A stretch of DNA of 64,000 bases from Hymenopus coronatus (Eukaryota > Arthropoda > Insecta > Mantodea > Hymenopodidae), in NCBI GenBank assembly GCA_030762935.1, contig CM060890.1, positions 68,512,765 through 68,576,764 on the forward strand. The letters run 5' to 3'. Every line of letters begins with the position of its first letter. Position 1 is the stretch's first letter. Made by a program: the position numbers and the translations under genes. Positions 36,894-48,374 of this stretch are shown piece by piece. A model generated the notes under the pieces. It saw nothing but the letters and a program-made list of their open reading frames with translations. It was not told the DNA's origin and did no database searches.

Positions 36894-38172
36894 TAGTTCC
36901 AAAGATGGAGCAACATTTCCTATCTTTTCAGGTTTATTAAAAGTAGTGAAAAAGTAATAAAATCAGTAGAAATAAAACCAACATTTCCGCCAAGTCCTGA
37001 AAGCTCCATTACCGTACTTTGTCCTATGAACAAACCGCACGCAATTTCTCCCACTTGGGACAATACAACTTGTAAAGCCTTTAGTTATAGCAATGGTTTC
37101 TAGCATCACATTTAAATTCACACCATTATTGGTAAATTTATGATGCACTAATTCAAGCGTGTCGCTCTGCTAAACTTGGATGTCGGACTCACTGTTTATT
37201 GGCTGGCTTGCATACAAGCAAAAGTGTAAGAGATCGGTGTACTAACTGGTTTCTTCCAGCTATTTCAGTATGTAAACCGCTCTCGGCCTCGGAAGTAATC
37301 TGAATTCTTCAACATCCTCTCTTTGATTAAAATATTTATAAAGCTTCCGCTTTGCGCTTCCCGTTGCGAAATGTTTTTCACATCTCGTCACGCTTGTGAA
37401 CGTAAAGCCTCCACATTTAACCATGAAATATCTGTAAAATGCACAAATGAGCGGAAGAGAAACAGCAGATTCTATGGCTACCAGAGATAAGCATTTCTTG
37501 TAAATTGATAATAGAACCGCAAGAAAGTTTAGTAGATTGCTATGGATACGGCAAAGGAATTCAGTTGTTAGTTCTTGTGAGTTGTCCAGAAACTGAAAAG
37601 TATACATGTTCCTCGTTTGACTAATTACAAGCACGATTAATTTTGTCTCCGGATTTTTTGCCTTTCATATCCCCGACCATTCGACAGAATAAAATTACTT
37701 TTAAGATTTCTGGATGCAAACAATATCCATTATCGGACATGTGTTACATGCAGCAAAAGGTGCACATGTTTCATTGTAATATAGGACACGCTGTAACAGC
37801 AAGCGGCACAAGTTGGTATTTGTATCTTCGTCCTGGACATGCAAGCGAATTCTGCTGGAGTATGTAGCGCTAAACAGCAATTCGACTGTTTCTCGTACGT
37901 CAGTGTGGAACTGAATAAACTAATCCTATATAAAGGTTTAAAGCTGTCTATTCATTTATGTTGCACTTTTTGTTTTATTTTTATTTTTATACTGTGTTGT
38001 ACACATGTTGTGATTCGTTTGTAAACATTTACGTAGCCTTATAGCCACCATAAAGAGACGCTTTCTTTGATACCGCATTTTGGTTAATATTTCGTAATCT
38101 CTCCTTCGTTTTTATCTCTTGGAAAATTCGGCGGGTTTCTTTGTTTTTGTTTCAATTAGTTTTTGAGATGCT
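36894..38172. other. Spacer
   Basis: No recognised feature. The longest frame is 37260-37634 on the minus strand (124 codons), without a known domain or codon pattern that would support a gene. Confidence 0.45.
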
Positions 38173-38258
38173 TGTCGGGAATGAGAGCAATAACACTCAC
38201 TATTCCTTCCAAGGCTCAGGTTAGCCAACTATTTAATACATAAAGCTGCATCTCAAAT
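38173..38258 (-). repeat. BEL/Pao 3' LTR, distal part
   Basis: On the minus strand it matches the end of the LTR at 38996-39147 (ATTTGAGATG..., GTTGGCTAAC, TTATTGCTCTCATTCCC) and ends in CA, as LTRs do. It is separated from its proximal part (38721-38775) by the integrase segment. The joint is clean: the only LTR bases lost at the break are about seven. Confidence 0.8.
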
Positions 38259-38720
38259 CATGGTGTAACTTAGAAATTGAGTTTTGGGTTCTTAGAGGTC
38301 GTCAAACAATCCGAAAGGTTTTATACAGATGTCTCTTCTCTGCAAAATTCTGAACAACCCACGAGGACATCTGTAGAAGCACTCACAACCGACCGAATGA
38401 AGCCATCCCGCCCGTTTTCAATCACTGGAATAGACTTTGCTGGTCCACTTTATATCAAGGTATGGAGTAACATGCAGAAAGCTTATTTCACTTGTGCCAC
38501 CACCAGAGCATTACATCTGGCTTTGTGCACAGGCTTAAATACCAACAAATTTCTCATGGCATGGCAACGATTCATCGGTCACCGAGGTCTACCATACACG
38601 ATCTACTCGGACAACGCCAAGACATTTCAAGTATGCAACAATTGCCAATTTCTCGCCCAAAACGGTAAAACCTGGAAGCTTATTGCACTTCGGACGGCTT
38701 GGTGGGGAGGCTGGCGGGAA
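38259..38720 (+). pseudogene. BEL/Pao retrotransposon integrase segment, inverted in the LTR
   Basis: The frame starting 38277 encodes the integrase core typical of BEL/Pao pol. It has RPFSITGIDFAGPLYIK (first acidic residue in GIDFAGP), then TCATTRALHLALCTGLNTNK, then FIGHRGLPYTIYSDNAKTF (second aspartate in YSDNA), then WWGGWRE with the third acid as its last residue. All three catalytic acids are therefore present. The N-terminal zinc-binding part is missing and the C-terminal domain is cut off at 38720, where LTR sequence takes over. The role would be insertion of the retrotransposon cDNA. The orientation is opposite to the rest of the element around it. It is a fragment, not a working gene. 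Confidence 0.92.
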
Positions 38721-38775
38721 AGAATAATGCACAGAACATGCATGGTTATTCAAATGTAGAGGAGAGGGTCGTGAC
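38721..38775 (-). repeat. BEL/Pao 3' LTR, proximal part
   Basis: It is homologous to 39091-39147: both share GAATAATGCAC, then TGGTTATTCAAATGTAG and GTCGTGAC. It is the other half of the split 3' LTR. Confidence 0.8.
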
Positions 38776-38990
38776 GGATCCTCCATATCCTCCCCGCTCT
38801 AGTCGATCATCAAAGGGACGACCAGCTGGACTGGACGGCTGATTTTTCTTCCCTCTGGAGTACGGAGAAATACTGTACGTACTTTGTTGACCCTTCCTTC
38901 AAGCAGACCTTCAATAACTGCCTTCCTTCACATGTGTCTTGGGCGTACATCCTCTTGAATTAGGACGACATGTCCCGGGTTTCGGCACAA
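38776..38990 (-). pseudogene. BEL/Pao pol C-terminal domain (DUF5641-like)
   Basis: On the minus strand the frame reads VVLIQEDVRPRHM, then a TGA where the family has tryptophan, then a segment ending TPEGRKISRPVQLVVPL. This is the domain that follows integrase in BEL/Pao polyproteins, named DUF5641 as I recall it. It is directly preceded, in its own direction, by a complete LTR at 38996-39147. Everything from gag to integrase is thus deleted between the 5' LTR and this domain. Its role in the retrotransposon is not well defined. It carries at least two stops. Confidence 0.88.
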
Positions 38991-38995
38991 AATTA

Positions 38996-39147
38996 TGTAG
39001 GGAATGAGAGCAATAACAACACACGTATTCCTTCCAAGATTCCCGTTAGCCAACTCTTTAATACATAAATATACATCTCAAATACAGAGAGAATAATGCA
39101 CAAAACAACATGTTTGGTTATTCAAATGTAGGGGAGAAGGTCGTGAC
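38996..39147 (-). repeat. BEL/Pao 5' LTR (about 150 bp visible)
   Basis: It is a direct repeat of 38721-38775 plus 38173-38258. On the minus strand it ends CTCTCATTCCCTACA. The outer start lacks a clear TG, so it may be mutated or the LTR truncated. No flanking duplication was seen. Confidence 0.75.
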
Positions 39148-40429
39148 TGGATTCTCAACGTTGATACAGTCTTTTGGTCATGGAGTAAACAGGCTGTTTT
39201 TACATATCTTGAATCTTGATCCTATATACAGGATTTTTGTATTTTCAGAACCACAGATTTCAAGAAGTTTTTCTAGCAAAGCTACACAACGGGCCGTAGA
39301 GGTAGGGGCTATTACCGAGATTATCACGCGAAATAAGCATTACTAGTATTCTTATTATAATAAATGGCATATAAATGTACCATTCAGAAAAATAAATAGT
39401 TCATTAGAAAATATACAGAATAGTAGAAAAAGATAATTCTTTGTCTATAAAACAGATATAATAAATTATAGCTCTAAAACTTTTATGGAGGGCTACAAGT
39501 TACAAAACGTTTAATTACTTCGAAAATCTGCGTAAGTAAATAAATAAATAACTATATACATTTAAATTAAAAAAAGTGTACAGGTTTCAGAATATCCGAA
39601 CCTAAGCACGATTTGAGAGAAGGAGTTCTCGAATTGCTCTATCAACTGAGCTTGCTGAACAAACGCCAACTTGAGCTTCATTCCAAGCATTTCGAGACGG
39701 CATCTTCGGATTACTAGCTTCAACTTAGGGGTCAACTTCACCATCTATGAACCAAACTACTTACACAGCTCCAAGTCTCCACAACGGGGTCTTGCCGAGT
39801 TCATGTCCCTTATTTCGCTGCAGGTTTCATTGCGTTGTACGTCGTTTTATTTCCTTGTATGGGTTGTATAGATAAAAACGGCGTAGTTCAATTCTTAGAT
39901 TGTTTTACTGATTTTTTAAGTCAAATCATTCAATTTCTATCATTTTCATGACATTAAACTTTATAGTTGTCTCTGATTACTTCCATGATTAAAATACAAA
40001 TTCAAAATCTTAATATTACTAATCCATATGATAAATAATAACCAAAAATATAACTTAAACCTCTTCAACAAAAGAAAATAATAATGCCATAAGCTTATCA
40101 TACAATAAACATATATGGGATATTAAAAGTATTGTATCAATTTTATTTCATTTATTTATGTTAAGTTAAATACATGGTGGATGTCACTTGTTGTCCTGGC
40201 GATTACCATATGTTTCCTATTCCATTCAACATATTCACTATAAGAGGTTTGTATTTTTATATTAGATAAATAATTCATTCAAGTTCCATCATAGCCTGTC
40301 GGCGTATATAGAGCCAGTTTTACATTTGTTTCTTAATCAAGGAATTTCTAGTTCACGAGTTCACCATAACAAAGAGGGATCAACTAATTGCCTGCTGATG
40401 GCACTATAGGACGAAATCACGACTTGCGG
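39148..40429. other. AT-rich spacer
   Basis: Nothing is recognised. The overlapping frames at 39562-39744 (minus) and 39671-39871 (plus) have no clear domain. Confidence 0.45.
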
Positions 40430-40630
40430 ACGTGAAATATGGCGAATTTACCCCAGGGACTTTTTCCTAAGGTATTGAGTTGTTTTTCTTTTAATACCTT
40501 ACACGGGACCAACAACTTTTCTTCCCTTCCAAAAGAAAGCAATATCAAGGACTTATATGCCCGAAAAAAGTTCATCATCTTGGGTATTGGAGGTAACATG
40601 GTAACAACTACAGTTCAGAGGGTGAAAAAT
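40430..40630 (-). repeat. Family D SINE, strongly diverged
   Basis: The minus strand keeps traces in order: GTTACCATGTTACC (tRNA-like head), the CCAATACCCAAGATGATGAA block, TCCTTGATATTG, then TTTTGGAAGGGAAG and GTTGGTCCCGTG. Box B is lost. Confidence 0.65.
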
Positions 40631-41655
40631 GAATCATACGTAAGGTTTAAATTTAAATATTTATTTGGTTCTGTTTGTTTGAAATGTTATGAAACGTGTT
40701 TAAGTTTTAGTTGCTTTCATCAGGAAAATGTGTTTCTTGGAAGTGAAACATAATTAAGCAAAGTTAATTGTTTCCAGCAGACAGTAATTTCTCTCCATAA
40801 CATCGGACATAACACAAGGCACACATTCTATGACACCTGCTGACCTTAATTCTTACTTAAAATTAATTCAATTTAAATAATAACACAAAATCAAAATTTA
40901 TTCCAATGAATTAAAGTTTTCTAAAATTAATTTTTCCCAAACGTTGAAGGGAAAGTGTTGTTTGGAGAAGTCTCCTCATTTCAAATATTTTTCTTATTCT
41001 CTTTTTTGTAACAAAGCTCTTTAAGATGGAAAGTGATCATAAAATGTTTACAGTGTAATCATTTAGTCACTGCCTAGTCTAAGAGATTATGTTATTGCCC
41101 ATTTCAACTAAGCTTTCTGACGTTTTGCTTCCAGGAGGACTATGAAAGAAGCCAATTCTTACTTAAGTTTTCAAAACGTTGGAGTTCTCGGAAGTACAAT
41201 GGTCTTGTAGAGTGCCACATAGCCTTTCTTGCAATACACAGGATACTTGGCATAATGGCGTAAAAGATAGTTGCCCACACTGAGGTTTATGTGCCACAGC
41301 TGGCGGAACTAGTGTTTTAACTCCATTGTTTGAGCGTTTAATTCATGAAAGATGTTGGACTGGTTATTTTCTTACTCTCCCTCCACTAAAGACTATTGTT
41401 CCAGAGGTTCAAGTTCGCCCATAATGATTGTTCCTTACTTCTAAAGCCTACTGGAATTGTTCCATTGCGTGAGAAATCGTTAGTTTTGGACATTTTAAAT
41501 ACTAATTAATGGGCGCACTGAGATGACTACTCCTGTATCAACCAGGTATGGTTAATATATGAAGACAATTTTAGCAATCACATTAACTAAAAGGAGGTAG
41601 TTTTTTCTTTTTGGAATTCCTTTTACACTAGATGCCCTGAAATGTTTTTTTCACA
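40631..41655. other. Spacer
   Basis: Nothing is firmly recognised. Confidence 0.4.
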
Positions 41656-42245
41656 CTAGCCGTGTGAAGGACGGGAGTTGGATAGGTAGAGTCAGACTGA
41701 AATATTCAATGCCATAGCTGGGATTTGAACCATGGATCTCCCGGTCTCTATCCGGTTGCTACTTAAGCGACATGCCGGCATAGCATTGAATTTCTCAACT
41801 GACTCGCCTGTTTCACGGTAAACCATTAGGTGATTTGAAATTATTTTGAGATGACAGCCCTAATGGTGACTTACAATCTTGCAAGTACTTTAAGTATTCA
41901 TAGTATAAGCAAAATATTTACTCTAATAGTTGGCTATGTTATGAATCCTGGGACATAAAGTACTTGCAATATTGTAAGTCGCCATTGGAGTTGTCATCTC
42001 AAAATAATTTGAGATCACCGGAAAATTGTCATCTCAAAATAATTTGAGATCACCGGAAAATTGTCATCTCAAAATAATTTGAGATCACCGGAAAACATGC
42101 GATTCAATTGAGAAATTCAATGCTATGCCAGCATGTCGCCTAAGTAGCTCAGTGGTAGAGCAACCGAATAGAGACCGGGAGATCCGTGGTTCAAATCCTG
42201 GCTATGGCATTGCATTTTTCAATCTGACTCTACCTATCCAATTCT
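41656..42245. repeat. Palindromic composite of two tRNA-derived SINEs (family E)
   Basis: The left arm (41656-41915) is a family E SINE on the minus strand; the right arm (about 41940-42245) is the same SINE on the plus strand. The right arm has a good tRNA-like head: A box TAGCTCAGTGGTAGAG (42145-42160) and B box GGTTCAAATCC (42188-42198). The left arm keeps the B box (complement of 41721-41731) but has lost most of the A box. The outer ends carry the CACACTAGCCGTGTG hairpin (left) and its complementary TCTGACTCTACCTATCC side (right). The centre contains three identical 35-bp tandem units. No target duplication was found. Confidence 0.85.
41991..42095 (+). repeat. 3 x 35-bp identical tandem repeat
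   Basis: Three exact copies (41991-42025, 42026-42060, 42061-42095) occur; each contains TCTCAAA and TTTGAGA as a small stem. The other family E copies have one unit, so this is a local and recent expansion. Confidence 0.97.
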
Positions 42246-43363
42246 TCTTGAATTTAGGAGCCTTAATGAAGTTCTCCTCGATGGGTGCTACACACCTTTA
42301 ATACGCCACGGATGCATTTGATATATTCTAAAACCTATTTGGACCACTAAAAATAAATCTGGGCGGTATTTGTAGTTACGTCAAGAAGACATATTCCTTT
42401 AAGTTGAACGTAGTTCCATCACACTTACCATTTGGCTGTATGATATAACATTAATTTAATAGATTTGCTCAACGCTATTTTGAAAGGTTTTTAATTCCAA
42501 ACTGTCACAATTCGGAAAATGTTTTATTATTTAATAGTTTTCCTTATATAGAACGAAACTAATCGCTTCTTTAAATGCAGGGTCTTATGGATAGCATTAA
42601 TATTTACAGAAATAAGTTGGCAACAAATATTTTATCTTGAACGGTTTTCCAAATGTCAAACTGGAGACCATTATTTGCATTAATACCTATCAAACACGAT
42701 TTAGGCTCTTACCGTAATTCTAGAATGTCCTCGAATAACATGCATTCCGAATGGCACCTTCGTCGTTCAAAACGCTGTATACACGGATTTTTTAGGATTG
42801 CATTTCACAAAAAGATAATGCTTTGAAAATTAACATCTTCTTGACATGCGCAATGATTACGTAGTGCAAGACTTTAAACGCATATGGTACTTGAGTACTA
42901 ACTGGTAATTTACAATAAAGCTGGATACTACGACATGCATTTAGTTTTAAATAGTGGCAGCTATCCTGTTTTACCCGCCAGATGATATATGGAACAATAT
43001 CCAGTGTGTCGCCACCTCGATCTATTTGTTTTCAAACTACTAAACCAACGAATGGGGGATACATGTGGTCGTATTATTTTATTACTTTATAATGAAAGCG
43101 TGAAAAGCTACAATAAAGTTACAGGTTTCATTATTTTCAATTAATCCGGTTTGTCCTAATTCGATGAACATAAACCATGGCCAATTGTTAAAACAAAAGT
43201 TATATAAAATCCTAAAATATTTAATGTTCTTAATATCTTTACTAACTCCTAAATATACCACTTTGATTTTTGGGAAAGAAGTTCTGAACAAAATTATCTA
43301 CAAATTGGTAATTAATTGATTTTCCAAACAAGCTGAGTGAAGAATAATAAATATAAAAGTATT
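42246..43363. other. Spacer
   Basis: Nothing is recognised; the minus frame 43082-43291 has no domain. Confidence 0.45.
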
Positions 43364-43425
43364 CAGACTGAAAAATTCAATTCCATAAGCAGGAATTCAA
43401 ACATTAATTTCCCTATTTGGAGAAT
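43364..43425 (-). repeat. Family E SINE relic
   Basis: A short piece, TTCAGACTGAAAAATTCAAT followed by CATAAGCAGGAATTCAAAC, corresponds to the 3' side and decayed B box of family E. Confidence 0.6.
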
Positions 43426-43767
43426 TTTATGGCTATAATTTGCAAATTGAGTACAAAATTTAATTCATAGCACATTTTTCCTACAGCTGTTTAGTGGACC
43501 AGAATCCTAGAATTCTTTAAAACCATAAATATTATTAATAATATAATATAGTTATAGAATTTTCTTCTTCTATTCACTTCGTTTGTCAACAAATGTTATC
43601 GATATGATTTCAGATAAAGCAATAAGTTGTTAGCTACATATATAGGATGACATTTGGCAATAAAATCCGAAGTAATAAGATGCATATTTAATTCGCATTA
43701 ACCATTACGAAGAAAAGAAGAATTATATTATAAAGTTTCAATCGTACTGTTTGTTGTATTTTTGTTC

Positions 43768-45043
43768 AGAAAAATCTTATGTGTTCCATTCACATGACTT
43801 TTTCTACATCTCTGCAACAAATTAATTTTAAAAAGATTATGCTTATATTTACCTCATTTTAATCCAAAAAGAATACTGTTTATGGTTTAGCAGTTATACA
43901 AAATTCCATAAAATTCATCCAGAATAAAGCATTCTTCAAAGGCTATTCGAAGAAAATTCAATATATACATTTTATTTGTCAGGTAAATATCTTTAATATT
44001 TGAAATTTTAATCAAAATCGTTAGATCCATTTTTGAGAAACTCAAAATTTTCGAAAAAAGTTCCATGTAAAGGGTAGTTGGGGCTGGGGAGATTTTCTTG
44101 AAAATATTCGTGGTTTCATCCTTGGAAGATACCAAATTTATACCGAAATTTCACCGGAAATACATGTTTTGAGACCAATTGAATCCAAAAAAATAATTTT
44201 TAGAAAAATGTCCGTGTGTTTGGCTGTGTGTATGTGTGTGAGTCTGTGTGTTTATGGGCAACATAGCTCAAAAACGAAAAGACCGTTAAATTTCAAACTT
44301 GGTATTTAAGTTCAGTATCTTGCAAGGATGCGACACGAATATTTTCAAGAAAATCCCCCCACTCCCAACTAATTTCTCGAACATTTTGATTTTCTAAAAA
44401 ATGGCTAACGATTTTGATAAAAATATCAAATATTAAAGATATATGCTTGACAAATAATATGTATATCTTGAATTTTCTGGAAATAACCTCTGAAGACTAC
44501 TTTATTCTGGATGAATTTTACGGAATTTTGTGTAACTGCCAAACAAAGTAATAGACAAGAACTTACCACACAAAAAATCTAGAGCACATTAAAACACACA
44601 ATTTGTTACATATATATTTTTTCTCGTGGAGTTGTGGTTTTTTAGATATTCCTTGTTTTTTGTTTCAGCCTTAAAAATCTTATGTGTTTCTCATAAAGGA
44701 ATTTGTCAACTCCTGTCCATACAAACAAGGGAACTTCAGTCACATAGCAACCATCTTTTGCTATCACTTTAACTTCCTTATTTCGCTTCTACTTACAGGG
44801 ATGCAAGTAATAAGATTATTTCTGCTAATTTTTTCTAACTTAGCATGAAATAAATAGAAGCATACAATTCAAAAATTGTTGCAGAGATACAGAGAAGGTC
44901 ATGGGAATGGATTATATCAGAGTTTTTTTGCATTCAGGGGGACCCAAAACCTGTATTTCCGGTGAAGTCTGGTATCGAATTTTTGGTTGGAATGCAATAC
45001 CTTCTCTATGCAGTATGTACATAGTACGTGTAGAGAAAGTAAA
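43768..45043. repeat. Nested family A mosaic: + half, inverted copy, + tail
   Basis: Three segments join without spacer. 43768-44133 is plus-strand head and middle. 44134-44927 is a nearly complete minus-strand copy (from the tail, lacking its terminal hairpin, through the GT tract near 44220 to the head). 44928-45043 is a plus-strand tail with intact hairpin (CTCTATGCAGTATGTACATA, GTAGAGAAAGTAA). The outer segments together make one plus-strand copy that lacks the part duplicated by the inverted segment. The minus frame 43887-44135 is a shadow. Confidence 0.88.
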
Positions 45044-45549
45044 AATAGGTGATCTTCAATTATGAACTTTTATGCTACAAAGAGAAATAGAAAAGAAAAG
45101 AAAAACAAAGAAAAGACACAGTAAAAAGTGTCTACTCAACTTTAAACGTTCATTGCGTTTAAAGCTTAATCCATTCTTGCCAATTTTAAATTATGAAGGC
45201 AACGCAAATTCTATCAGTCTAAGAAAGAGTCTAAGCTCTTATCAGAAAATTGAAGAAGTGCATTTTGGTTGACATCTCATGTATATAGGTAATATTTAAT
45301 TAACAAACAGCAGATATTCTTTGCACAAAATATATTACGGAACTGTTTCCATCTTAAAGATAGCTCGCAGCATGGGATTTTCAAATGCAAAGTTTGTATT
45401 CACATCTACGAAAATTTTCAAAATAAGTATAATGGTCTTTTTCTATATAACACAACAACATAAAATGAAGAAAAGCGAGAAGCGATTCAGCTCTCATTAT
45501 ATTATTAATGCATCTCCGGACATGACACCATATGCTACTTATGTCTGTA
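45044..45549. other. Spacer
   Basis: The frame 45072-45272 is short and lysine-rich, with no domain. Nothing else is recognised. Confidence 0.4.
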
Positions 45550-45810
45550 GCCCCCCCCCCCCGTGGTGTAATAGTTGCCATGCTGTCCTCAAATACCCAA
45601 GGTCGCAGGTTCAAACCCGGTGTAAAAATCCTTAGCATGGCTTCCTTCGGAAGGGAAGTAAAGCCGTGGATGCCGTGCGTGATAGAGAGGCCTCAGAGCA
45701 AAACTCAGCGGTCTTTCACGCCCAGCATAGAATGGGAGCTGAGAACCACAGCAGTTAAAGAGCGTCCATAAATATATAAATAAACAAATAAAAATAAAAA
45801 ATAAGTATGC
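45550..45810 (+). repeat. tRNA-derived SINE, family D
   Basis: After a run of C, the tRNA-like head reads GTGGTGTAATAGTTGCCATG with B box GGTTCAAACCC (45608-45618). The body is TCCTTCGGAAGGGAAGTAA, then CGGTCTTTCACGCCCAGC and AAGAGCGTCCATAAATA, and it ends in an A-rich TAAATAAACAAATAAAAA tail. Part of the middle (GTAGATTTACG...) is deleted relative to 31.3 kb. Frames on both strands here are shadows. Confidence 0.9.
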
Positions 45811-46374
45811 CAAATAAATATATGTGACGGAAGCATCTCAGATGCGCAAAAAAAGGTATAAAACTAAACTGGAGCAGAGATTTTTAGAGCGTTCCCTGAA
45901 TTGCATTTGTAACTTCCGCTAAAAAGCACTGAAACGCAATCAGATTTACTTTCGATGTGGACAGAGTCTGATCCGATTAGACTCTAGAGGCTACTAAAAG
46001 TAAATCCGGGACCTGTGCAAATAGGCTACAAAAGGGCTTTTCTCTTTTGTGGAGTTGATGACGGTAAACAAAATCTGTGATATGGAACTCGTACGAGCTC
46101 ATTGAAACATGACCGCTCAATCACAAAGGCGTTTTCAGGCCACGTGTAAATTGGTTAGAAAGGCCATCGTGATTAACTTCTCCGCCCCCCTTCTTTTGAA
46201 AGTGTAACCGGGATTATATATTCCGTAAATCTTTGTTAAAAGTAATAAAACTAAGACTCTTAAAAGGCCGAGTTTTTACGCGTAAGAATCGGATTAGTTC
46301 CATTTACAAGACTTTATTTTCCAAAACGGAATAAAAAACAAAAAAAAAAATATTCTTACAAAGCATTATTCTCG
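45811..46374. other. Spacer
   Basis: Nothing is recognised. Confidence 0.4.
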
Positions 46375-48179
46375 TACCTACTTCCTGGTAATAGAGAAAG
46401 CATTAGCAGGTATGGTCTTATTACTCTGTTCCTTGTAAGTAGAAGGTAAATAAGGGAAAAGTTGAACCTTGAAATTCGGTTTCTTTGCATGAACAGGAGT
46501 AAAACAAATCAAAAACGGATGAGAACTTCAGTTTGAGAAAAAAATATTACTATGTTAAATTTAAACCAATAACAAAGATTATCTCAGAAATGATGTGTTC
46601 TATTCACATGACTTTCTAAACTTCTATTATTCTTTATCCACTTAATAAATGTTAGCAGAAATAGTCTTATTACTGGCTTCCTCTTAAATATATGAGAGAC
46701 AAAGGAAAACACTAGGCTAAAGGATACACGCATCTTTTAAAAGCCGGTCGTATATGAACAACGAAGTTTGGTTCGCCTTATATTTCTAGAAAAAGACAAA
46801 GGAGGGATGAAATGTAAGTGACCTCGTCTGAAGGTGCATAGTTCAAAATTGAAACCAATAAGAAAGAATATCTCGAAAACTCTGAACTCTACAATAAAAA
46901 TGTATTTGATGTAAACTGTATGTTTTAACGAAGTCTACATTTTCTGTATAATAAGTTTTTGTCTTATCTCCTATGGTTTATCAGTTATGCAAAATTCAGC
47001 AAAATTCATCCATAATGTAAACGTTTTCAGAAGCTATTCCAAGGAAACTCAAAGATTTACGTTTTAATTTCTGAGGTAAATAGTTTTAATATACGGTATA
47101 AAACGGGTGCCATTTTTGAGAAAATAAAAAATTTCTAAACGTTTTCAACGTAAAGCGTAGTTTGAGGGGGGACATATTTTTGAAAGTATTCGTTTGTAAA
47201 GTCCAAGTTTGGTATTTAACGTATTTTAGTTTTTGAGCTATGCTAACCACAGACACGCACACTGACCTTTTTCTAAAAATGCTTTTTAGGACACAGGGGA
47301 CTCCAAAACATATTTCCGTTGAAATTTCAACATCGAAATTTTAGGCACAATACAATAACTTTTCTATACACTATGTACGTAATGCGTATAGACGAAGTAA
47401 AAAAACTTATATGTCCCATTCACATGGCTTTCTCTATATCTCTGTAACAAATTATTTTTAATACGCCTATTCTTCTTTCTACTTCATTCTAATCGAGATA
47501 TATATTAGCAGAAACGCTCTTATTACTTAGTTCCTTAAAGGGTAGAAGGAAAATTAGGGAATATATAGGTACCAGGCTAAACCGACAGTTGAATGTTCCA
47601 AAATGCGGCTGCTATGGGATTGAAATCCACTTTTTTGCATGGCCAGGAATTAGCAAGTTCCCGAATGAGAAAAGTGTAAGTATTTTAAAACTAAAACCAA
47701 AAGCAAGGAATATCTCGAAAACGGTCAACTCCACCAAAAAATTGTATAAGCATAATTTGTGTGTTTTAAGGAGATCTACATTTTGGTAAAGTAAGTTTCT
47801 CTCTCTTTCTCTCTCTCTCTCTCTTGCTGTTTATTGTGGAAAATTAAAAGAAAATCATCCAGAATGAAGATATATTCAGAGGCCCAGAAAATTTAAGATA
47901 TACATTTAATTTGCAATATAAATATCTTAAACATAAGAGATTTTAATCAAAATTGTTTTAGCCATTTTTGAGAAAATAAAAATTGTTGGAATTTTTTCCA
48001 TGTGAAAGGTAGTTTTGGGTGGGGAGATTTTTTGGAAATCTTCGTGTCGCATCCTTGGAAAATACTGAACTTAAATATTAAGTTTGGTATTTAACAGACT
48101 TTTCGTTTTTTAGCTCTGCTGCCTCCCCCCCCCACACACACACACTATGTATAGTGTACATACGGGTTGGAGAAAGTAA
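46375..48179 (+). repeat. Head-to-tail array of three family A copies
   Basis: Copy 1 (46375-46588) is a head/middle fragment ending TAACAAAGATTATCTCAG. Copy 2 (46589-47395) starts at once with ATGATGTGTTCTATTCACAT and ends with a full hairpin (CTATACACTATGTACG, GTATAGACGAAGTAA). Copy 3 (47405-48179) begins about ten bases later with TATATGTCCCATTCACATGG and ends GGTTGGAGAAAGTAA. Copy 3 carries an extra CT microsatellite at 47797-47824 and a CACACAC tract near 48135. The frame 47589-47789 is a shadow. Confidence 0.9.
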
Positions 48180-48374
48180 AATTTGGCAAGCTCACATAAA
48201 ACACTCAATGTTGATTGAATGATTTTATTTCTATAGCACAGATATACATCATAATAACGGATATTGCATGCATCTCATAAACAGCTGCGTTATCGATTAC
48301 TTTGTCCATTTGCTCATTGCGATAATGTTGCGGACAGTACCAAGTTTACACAATAGTAGTAACTTGTTTTAGTT
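48180..48374. other. Spacer
   Basis: Nothing is recognised. Confidence 0.4.

Noticed and set aside
37260..37634. 124-codon minus-strand frame as a receptor-like gene
   Set aside because: Some hydrophobic residues but no recognisable family; no supporting features up- or downstream.
40681..40730. A CTGATGA-containing stretch on the minus strand as a hammerhead ribozyme
   Set aside because: The second conserved half (GAAA beside a closing stem) is not present at workable spacing.
41991..42095. CRISPR-like array (3 x 35 bp)
   Set aside because: The units are directly adjacent without spacers and the setting is eukaryotic repeat DNA; it is a tandem repeat.
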